Shown here in pieces: positions 13,871 to 18,488 of a stretch of 18,488 bases of DNA. The DNA is taken from contig DPYI01000012.1 of the NCBI GenBank assembly GCA_003545435.1, positions 1 through 18,488 on the forward strand. Direction: 5' to 3'. Numbering within the stretch: the first letter of the stretch is position 1; each line of letters begins with the position of its first letter. Made by a program: the position numbers and the translations under genes. The DNA comes from Patescibacteria group bacterium (lineage in GTDB: Bacteria > Patescibacteriota > Microgenomatia > UBA10105 > UBA927). The notes below the pieces were generated by a model, which did no database searches, was not told the DNA's origin, and saw only the letters and a program-made list of their open reading frames with translations.

Positions 13871-13896
13871 GAAATCCTACCTCTTGTTTACTATAT

Positions 13897-13918
13897 AAAA
13901 ATTTACCAAAAAAGTAAA
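13897..13918 (-). terminator. Weak AT-rich terminator of the envelope protein operon
   Basis: On the minus strand TTTAC (13918-13914), a T-rich loop and GTAAA (13906-13902) are followed by TTTTTATA. The stem is only 5 bp and AT-rich, so it is a weak candidate. It lies right after the stop at 13922. Confidence 0.35.
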
Positions 13919-13921
13919 GGG

Positions 13922-14713
13922 TTACGGTTTTGGCGTGGGGGTGGGGGATTTGGCGGGAGTACCGGATGGTTTTGTTGAGGATCCGGTTGCTTCCTTATTT
14001 TCAGGAGTCGGGGTTGGTGTTGGTTTTTCTCCTGTCAAATTACCGATATTGAGAATCCGCAACGCACTTATCCGGTTTTCTTTTTTGGGAACTGCGGTTC
14101 CTACTACCAGAATAGTATCGCCTACGGTGAGCTTGGAGAATCCGCCTTTTTCAATGCCTTTTTCCTTGGTCCATACACTGGTTTTGGTTGCTGTTTCAAA
14201 ATCAACCACATACGTTTTTTCGTCTTTTGTGCTTATGGTAATCGTGTAGTCGGATTTTTTTACTTCCGTAATGGTTCCGAAAACGCGTTTTGTATCTTCG
14301 CTTGCGTTATGATGGATAAATATTACTTTTGCTTTCAGTACTTCAACTGCGGTATCCCAATTCCCGAATACCGATACAGTATCGTCTTTTGCCAGATCCT
14401 CGGTGGTGAGCGCGGTACGTTTGGCTTTGAGCATCTGAAATACTTTAATATCATCCGTGAGTTCTATTTTGATGTCTTTCGTGGATGTCTCTACGGTAAG
14501 AGTGGAGATGGTTGTTGCTTTGACCGTGCCGTAGATCGCTCTCCTCTCGGATTGGCTCAGCTGTGCCACTTTGGTTGCCAGGCGCTCTTTGAGATCTTCG
14601 ACCTGCTTATTTTTCGCAGGTGTAGCCGTAGCGGTCGGACTTGCCTGGTTCTCAACAGCCACTACTCCCATCGGGAGCAAAAAAAGCATCATAATAAGTA
14701 TCAGTTGTTTCAT
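13922..14713 (-). CDS. Exported protein with DUF5666-like OB repeats
   Basis: A 263-aa protein with a clear signal peptide (about 1-20, hydrophobic LILIMMLFLLPMGVVAV), a short Ala/Thr/Pro stretch, then two consecutive beta-rich segments (about 58-140 and 142-225) with similar openings, IYGTVKATTISTLTVET and VFGTITEVKKSDYTITI, resembling DUF5666-type OB folds. The C-terminal 35 residues are a Pro/Thr/Ser-rich low-complexity tail. It probably sits outside the membrane; the role is unknown. The start codon follows the stop of the upstream gene by one base, so the two form an operon. The family name is a pattern match by eye. Confidence 0.75.
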   Translation of the reverse strand: MKQLILIMMLFLLPMGVVAVENQASPTATATPAKNKQVEDLKERLATKVAQLSQSERRAIYGTVKATTISTLTVETSTKDIKIELTDDIKVFQMLKAKRTALTTEDLAKDDTVSVFGNWDTAVEVLKAKVIFIHHNASEDTKRVFGTITEVKKSDYTITISTKDEKTYVVDFETATKTSVWTKEKGIEKGGFSKLTVGDTILVVGTAVPKKENRISALRILNIGNLTGEKPTPTPTPENKEATGSSTKPSGTPAKSPTPTPKP

Positions 14714-14714
14714 A

Positions 14715-15179
14715 CTATTGCCATTCTTCCGGCGTATAAAACACGGAAACGGTCTGCGTGGCTACCGCTTGTGATTGTAAGAAACTTGTAACCGTAATAT
14801 CGTTTTTTCCTTCCGATACCGTCACTTTTCCTGCGTATTTCCCGTCGCCATTTGCCTCTATAACGACCTCATCTACAGGTCCTGATATGACAACGATTGA
14901 CGAGGTTGACGTAGCGCCTGACACCAGAACTTTATCTTCCTGCTCGATAGCGTCTGCAAGCGGACTTTCTATCGTTACGGTATGTTCTTTTTTGGTGTCC
15001 GTTGCGGTTGAAGTTGGTGTCGGAGTAGCTTTACTGAATTTCGGTAAACTAAAAGAGAATTTCGGGAATTGAATTTTCGGAAAATTTTTTGTCAATCCCG
15101 GACCATAAAGCACCAGTCCGGTGACCACCAACCCGACGACAAATCCGATAAATGTTGCAAGAAGGGCGTCTTTGTTCAT
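14715..15179 (-). CDS. Membrane-anchored protein with Ig-like extracellular domain
   Basis: A 154-aa protein starting at ATG 15179, giving an N-terminal membrane helix (about 8-26, LATFIGFVVGLVVTGLVLYG), a Pro/Lys/Phe linker, a Thr/Pro-rich stretch (about 50-65), and a beta-rich region (66-150) of the Ig-like/glucodextranase type (TIESPLADAI, VLVSGATS, GKVTVSEGKNDITVTS). An alternative start at 15287 would add residues overlapping the divergent gene and is rejected. It is first in the operon with the exported protein downstream. Surface or envelope role inferred. Confidence 0.75.
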   Translation of the reverse strand: MNKDALLATFIGFVVGLVVTGLVLYGPGLTKNFPKIQFPKFSFSLPKFSKATPTPTSTATDTKKEHTVTIESPLADAIEQEDKVLVSGATSTSSIVVISGPVDEVVIEANGDGKYAGKVTVSEGKNDITVTSFLQSQAVATQTVSVFYTPEEWQ

Positions 15180-15205
15180 AATTCCAAGGGGCAGGGGTTT
15201 GGTAG

Positions 15206-15241
15206 TTGCTAATAATACAGGAAACATGGTATAAAATGCAA
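15206..15241. promoter_or_regulatory. Overlapping divergent promoters
   Basis: Plus strand: TTGCTA (15206-15211), 18 bp, TATAAA (15230-15235, preceded by TGG) for the metallo-beta-lactamase-fold gene starting at 15247. Minus strand: TTGCAT (15241-15236), 18 bp, TATTAT (15217-15212, preceded by TG) for the membrane-protein operon. The two boxes interleave, so the promoters probably compete. Confidence 0.6.
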
Positions 15242-15246
15242 ATACT

Positions 15247-15894
15247 ATGGATATTTTCCCCTTGGGCCATTCGTCATTCCGTATCAAAGGAAAAACTGTA
15301 ACCGTTGTTACTGATCCATACGACTCCGCGCTTGTCGGGTTCGGGTATCCGAAACACGTTTCGGCTGATATTGTTACAGTAAGTCACGCTCACAAGGATC
15401 ACAATCAAACAGCTCTTGTTGAAGGCAATCCGTATAGTGTCAATGGCCCGGGCGAGTATGAGATCAAAGGAGTTGGTATCATCGGCATTCCTCTTTTCCA
15501 TGATGGGGAAAAAGGAGCGACACGGGGTATGGTTACCGCGTATCACATGGAAATAGACGGGGTGAATGTGGTTCACCTGGGAGATGTAGGAAGCAGTCTG
15601 ACAAGTGATGATGTAGACCGGCTGGACGGGGTGAATATTTTGTTCATACCGGTCGGCGGCGTATACACCATTGATCCAAATCAGGCAGCCGGCATCATAG
15701 GGGAATTAGAACCTTCCATTGTCATCCCCATGCATTACAAAACACCGCGCCATAATCCGAAAGAATTCGGTGATCTATCTCCGGTTTCTGCATTTCTAAA
15801 AACTATGGGAAAAGAAGCCGTCGTAGCCGTTCCAAAATTGTCCACATCGAAAGACAAACTGCCGGATGAGATGCAGGTCGTAGTTTTAGAATAG
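15247..15894 (+). CDS. Metallo-beta-lactamase-fold hydrolase (UPF0173-like)
   Basis: A compact 215-aa metallohydrolase. The zinc motif is SHAHKDHN (His47, His49, Asp51, His52); further ligand candidates are Asp113 in HLGDVG and His163 in IPMHYKTP. It starts with GHSSFRIKG, typical of the short L-ascorbate-6-phosphate-lactonase-like (UlaG/UPF0173) branch. The substrate cannot be told. ATG 15247 lies about 11 nt after its -10 box, so the message is near-leaderless. Copy B of the family 2 repeat begins right after the stop. Confidence 0.92.
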   Translation: MDIFPLGHSSFRIKGKTVTVVTDPYDSALVGFGYPKHVSADIVTVSHAHKDHNQTALVEGNPYSVNGPGEYEIKGVGIIGIPLFHDGEKGATRGMVTAYHMEIDGVNVVHLGDVGSSLTSDDVDRLDGVNILFIPVGGVYTIDPNQAAGIIGELEPSIVIPMHYKTPRHNPKEFGDLSPVSAFLKTMGKEAVVAVPKLSTSKDKLPDEMQVVVLE

Positions 15895-16005
15895 ACAAAT
15901 CTGCAAATGCCACAAATCTACAAATGAATGTTCAAATGATTAAATTTATTCAATTATTTAATCATTGATTTGTCGGATTTGGTTATTTGTCGGATTTGTA
16001 GATTT
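15895..16005. repeat. Palindromic word-repeat, family 2, copy B
   Basis: Inverted copy of the repeat at 3630-3747: ATTTGTAGATTT, CGGATTTG and the AATGATTAAAT palindrome appear in reverse order. It fills exactly the space from the stop of the upstream gene to the dnaB ATG, so the dnaB 5' region is repeat sequence. Confidence 0.85.
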
Positions 16006-17346
16006 ATGATAAGCCCCAAAGTCCCACCCCACGATACCGTTGCCGAACAATCCGTCCTGGGGGCTATCCTTCTTGATAAAGATGCGGTTGTGGATGTAGC
16101 GGAATTTCTCAAACCCGATCACTTTTATGATGAACGGCACGGAAAAATATTTGCATCCATGCTCACTCTATTTGAGAATCATGAACCGATCGATACCGTG
16201 ACGGTGGTATCGCAACTGAAAAAAAACGGTGATTTGAAAGACGTGGGAGGAGCCTCATCGGTCAACGGGCTTCTGAATATCGTTCCCACGAGCGCACATG
16301 CGGAAAAGTACGGCAGGATTATCCACGAATTGTATATCAAACGGTCCCTTATAGAATCCGCAGCGTACATCAGCGAGCTGGCGTTTCAGGAAGAAGGAGA
16401 AGCGCAGGAACTTCTGGATGAGGCGGAATCGAAAATTTTTGCGATAGCCCAGCACGCCACAAAACGGGATTTTATCACCATCAAAGACGCGCTTGCTGCC
16501 TCTTTTGACCGGTTGGATGAACTCCATAAGCGGGCCGGAGGGTTGCGGGGAGTGCCCACTGGATTTACGGATCTTGATATGAAGCTTGCAGGCCTGCAGG
16601 AGTCAAATTTGATTATTTTGGCGGCCCGGCCCGGTACCGGAAAAACCGCGATGGTTCTCAATATCGCCCAGCACATCTGTGTCAAAGAAAAGATTCCCGT
16701 CGGTATGTTTTCCCTGGAAATGAGCAAAGAAGAACTTGTGGACCGGTTGCTTGTGTCGCAGGCGGATATTGACGCATGGCGTCTGAAAACCGGAAAACTC
16801 TCCGATGACGATTTTACGGGGCTTAGCGAGGCGATGGGAGAACTGGCCGAAGCGCCCTTTTATATCGATGATACCCCGGGTATTACTCTTATGGAAATGC
16901 GGACCAAAGCCCGGAGACTTCAGATGGAGCACGGCGTAAAACTCATTATTATTGATTATCTCCAGCTTGCTGATCCGGGAAGGCGCTATGACTCTCGCGT
17001 TCAGGAAGTATCGATTGTTTCTCAGGGATTTAAAAATTTGGCGCGTGAACTCAGACTTCCGGTGTTGGCATGCTCGCAATTGTCCCGCGCGGTGGAGGCC
17101 CGGGGTACCAGAATTCCTGAGCTGTCGGATCTTCGGGAGTCCGGATCCATCGAACAGGATGCGGATGTGGTCATGTTTTTGTACCGCGAAGAAGGGGATC
17201 AGACTCAGTGGGGCGAACAAATACCCACCAAACTCCGGATTGCCAAACACAGAAACGGACCCCTGGCGGAGATTAGCCTCATGTTCCGCGGCGACCGCAT
17301 CCGTTTCTACAGTGTGGAGAAAAAACGGGAAGAAGCTGCGAAATGA
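16006..17346 (+). CDS. dnaB: Replicative DNA helicase DnaB
   Basis: A 446-aa RecA-type hexameric helicase that unwinds DNA at the replication fork. The N-terminal helical domain starts PPHDTVAEQSVLGAILLD and runs to about residue 105. After a linker, the C-terminal motor has the Walker A ARPGTGKTA (about 207-215), the SLEMSKEELVDRLL segment, Walker B IIIDYLQL, and LSDLRESGSIEQDADVVMFLYR. No intein or insertion is seen. I start at ATG 16006 rather than further upstream because the extra residues would be encoded by the repeat, and PPHDTVAEQ is the usual family start. No Shine-Dalgarno is visible. Confidence 0.97.
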   Translation: MISPKVPPHDTVAEQSVLGAILLDKDAVVDVAEFLKPDHFYDERHGKIFASMLTLFENHEPIDTVTVVSQLKKNGDLKDVGGASSVNGLLNIVPTSAHAEKYGRIIHELYIKRSLIESAAYISELAFQEEGEAQELLDEAESKIFAIAQHATKRDFITIKDALAASFDRLDELHKRAGGLRGVPTGFTDLDMKLAGLQESNLIILAARPGTGKTAMVLNIAQHICVKEKIPVGMFSLEMSKEELVDRLLVSQADIDAWRLKTGKLSDDDFTGLSEAMGELAEAPFYIDDTPGITLMEMRTKARRLQMEHGVKLIIIDYLQLADPGRRYDSRVQEVSIVSQGFKNLARELRLPVLACSQLSRAVEARGTRIPELSDLRESGSIEQDADVVMFLYREEGDQTQWGEQIPTKLRIAKHRNGPLAEISLMFRGDRIRFYSVEKKREEAAK

Positions 17347-17352
17347 TATAAT
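17347..17352 (+). promoter_or_regulatory. -10 box of the tRNA-Leu gene
   Basis: A perfect TATAAT right after the dnaB stop, 13 nt before the first base of the tRNA. No good -35 is apparent upstream within the dnaB coding region. Confidence 0.45.
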
Positions 17353-17365
17353 TACATTGCCAATT

Positions 17366-17451
17366 GCCGGGGTGGTGAAATTGGCAAACACGCAGCTCTC
17401 AAAAAGCTGTGGTCCTAAAAGACCTTGCGGGTTCAACTCCCGCCCCCGGCA
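17366..17451 (+). tRNA. tRNA-Leu (anticodon CAA)
   Basis: A type II tRNA with all arms visible: acceptor GCCGGGG with CCCCGGC, anticodon stem CAGCT/AGCTG with loop CTCAAAA giving anticodon CAA (reads UUG), a long variable arm GGTC/GACC, and T arm GCGGG/CCCGC with loop TTCAACT. The discriminator is A. The next bases are CCG, so the terminal CCA is not encoded and must be added by the nucleotidyltransferase. Confidence 0.95.
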
Positions 17452-17479
17452 CCGCACTATGTCAATGCCTAGGCACTGT

Positions 17480-17776
17480 ATGAACAAGAATTTTTTTGAA
17501 AAGCATCTTCAGCCAAGAGAAATAGATATTATAGCGGCACGAAAAGATCCGTTATATGATCAATTAGTCGGAGTACTTCAGGAAGTAGAAAATCATCCTG
17601 AAAGTTGTGATAAATATAGGGAAGCGGTTGAAATTTTAAGTGAATCATGTTCACAGATAGGTTTTGATAGTGAATCTTTATCGGGAGAGTGGATCCGGAT
17701 ACATAAATCGATATGCGCGATTCATAGGGAAATATGTCCTGATTTTATACATATACATGGAGATATTTTGACATGA
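17480..17776 (+). CDS. Small hypothetical protein
   Basis: A 98-aa acidic, mostly helical, soluble protein with several cysteines (in SCDKY, SCSQI, ICAIH, ICPDF) and no motif I recognise. I start at ATG 17480 (NKNFFEKHLQPREIDII). In-frame ATGs at 17459 and 17465 are possible, and none has a good Shine-Dalgarno. Its TGA overlaps the ATG of the downstream aminopeptidase gene as ATGA, which supports real translation and coupling. Confidence 0.65.
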   Translation: MNKNFFEKHLQPREIDIIAARKDPLYDQLVGVLQEVENHPESCDKYREAVEILSESCSQIGFDSESLSGEWIRIHKSICAIHREICPDFIHIHGDILT

Positions 17777-18488
17777 AATGTACTATAACTACTGATAAAA
17801 CTGAACTTATCCAATCCGATTGTCTGGTGATATTTGGATGTTGGAAAGAGAAGGTTCCGTTTTTGTTATTCAATAAAGGAAAAAAAGTAGATCAACCGCT
17901 TTCTTCGCTCATTGCTAACCTAACTTCTAAACAGGAGTTTGAGGGTAAGGTTGGGAAAACACTCCTTATCCATACCAATAAACAAATCCAGTCAAACCAT
18001 GTATTAATTGCCGGTGTCGGAGATGTGAAAAAGCTTTCGATGAAGGATTGGCTGGATGTGATGGCAGCAGTAGGAAGAGAAGCAAAAAAGATCCGCGCAA
18101 CCCATGTGGCTGTTGTTCTTGAAGAAGAAATACGTACGGTCATTGGCGCTGAAAAAACAGCAAGAGGAATTGTTGAGGGGATGACACTGGGAACGTATGA
18201 ATTTAACCGGTATAAAAAAATGGAAAAGAAGGAACACGCGATTGATATTGTTTCCATTATTTCAAAAACAGATCAAAAAGCCCTCTCAGACGGTATCCGG
18301 TTCGGAGAAATATTAAGTAAGGGAACAATTATCACTCGTGACTTAGTCAATGAACCTTCATCCGTGACAACCCCGACGTTTTTGGCAAATTTTGCCCACA
18401 GCATCGCACGGAATGACAAAAATATGACCTGCGATGTTCTTGAAAAAAAAGATATGGAGAAGTTGGGGATGGGCGGGATCTTGGGAAT
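17773..18488 (+). CDS. pepA: Leucyl aminopeptidase (M17, PepA-like), cut by the window edge
   Basis: The frame runs open from ATG 17773 to the end (238 codons). The first 150 residues match the M17 N-terminal domain in style (SDCLVIFGCWKEKVPF, HVLIAGVGDVKKLS), followed by the start of the catalytic domain: TRDLVNEPSSVTTPTFLA and DVLEKKDMEKLGMGGILG. The metal-binding and catalytic residues lie beyond the window. M17 enzymes remove N-terminal residues from peptides in the cytoplasm using two metal ions. Coupled by ATGA overlap to the upstream small gene. Confidence 0.9.
   Translation, partial: MKCTITTDKTELIQSDCLVIFGCWKEKVPFLLFNKGKKVDQPLSSLIANLTSKQEFEGKVGKTLLIHTNKQIQSNHVLIAGVGDVKKLSMKDWLDVMAAVGREAKKIRATHVAVVLEEEIRTVIGAEKTARGIVEGMTLGTYEFNRYKKMEKKEHAIDIVSIISKTDQKALSDGIRFGEILSKGTIITRDLVNEPSSVTTPTFLANFAHSIARNDKNMTCDVLEKKDMEKLGMGGILG

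Noticed and set aside
16603..17487. Minus-strand 294-aa open frame
   Set aside because: It is antisense to dnaB and the tRNA-Leu, both of which are certain.
1..18488. CRISPR array
   Set aside because: Repeats present are palindromic and lack evenly spaced unique spacers; no cas genes are visible.

Overview
The window looks like part of a small-genome bacterium of the Candidate Phyla Radiation (Patescibacteria), most likely the Microgenomates side. This is an inference from gene content and style, not from a marker phylogeny. The signs are compact housekeeping genes, several start codons with a -10 box almost touching them and no Shine-Dalgarno, gaps filled with AT-rich palindromic word-repeats, a LabA-like NYN protein of a type I associate with these genomes, a short RF1, and a tRNA without encoded CCA. 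The standard code fits: no gene needs UGA read as an amino acid.

Left part (1-6400). A strongly self-complementary stretch (about 186-437) leads into a NYN-domain ribonuclease-like gene, then ychF. Next come rpsF-ssb-rpsR, a classic ribosomal/SSB cluster, and an S41 C-terminal processing peptidase, all on the plus strand. On the minus strand are rpmE and a release factor 1 gene lacking the usual N-terminal domain. Just upstream of that prfA lies a 19-codon second copy of its start, differing mainly at synonymous positions and ending in UGA.

Middle part (6450-13450, all minus strand). In transcription order: a TrpR/YerC-type regulator; then a cassette of a phosphoribosyltransferase-HAD fusion, a nucleoside hydrolase overlapping it by ATGA, an intrinsic terminator with a possible competing antiterminator, and a SPASM-type radical SAM protein; then hisS and an EamA-family transporter. 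The cassette promoter has tandem 14-bp repeats upstream of the -35 and a 32-bp palindrome over the -10. The palindrome core recurs upstream of the yerC-like gene. I do not recognise this combination as a named system. It suggests nucleoside/base chemistry under dedicated regulation.

Right part (13550-18488). A 370-nt gene-free stretch (13550-13920) can fold into several long perfect helices and is a candidate non-coding RNA. Next is a minus-strand pair of exported, Pro/Thr-rich envelope proteins, divergent from a metallo-beta-lactamase-fold hydrolase. The replicative helicase dnaB, a tRNA-Leu(CAA), a small unknown gene and the start of a leucyl aminopeptidase gene cut by the window edge follow on the plus strand.

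Dispersed inverted copies of several repeat families sit in most gaps, often reaching the start codon of the next gene. All functional calls rest on reading motifs by eye; no database or folding program was run.
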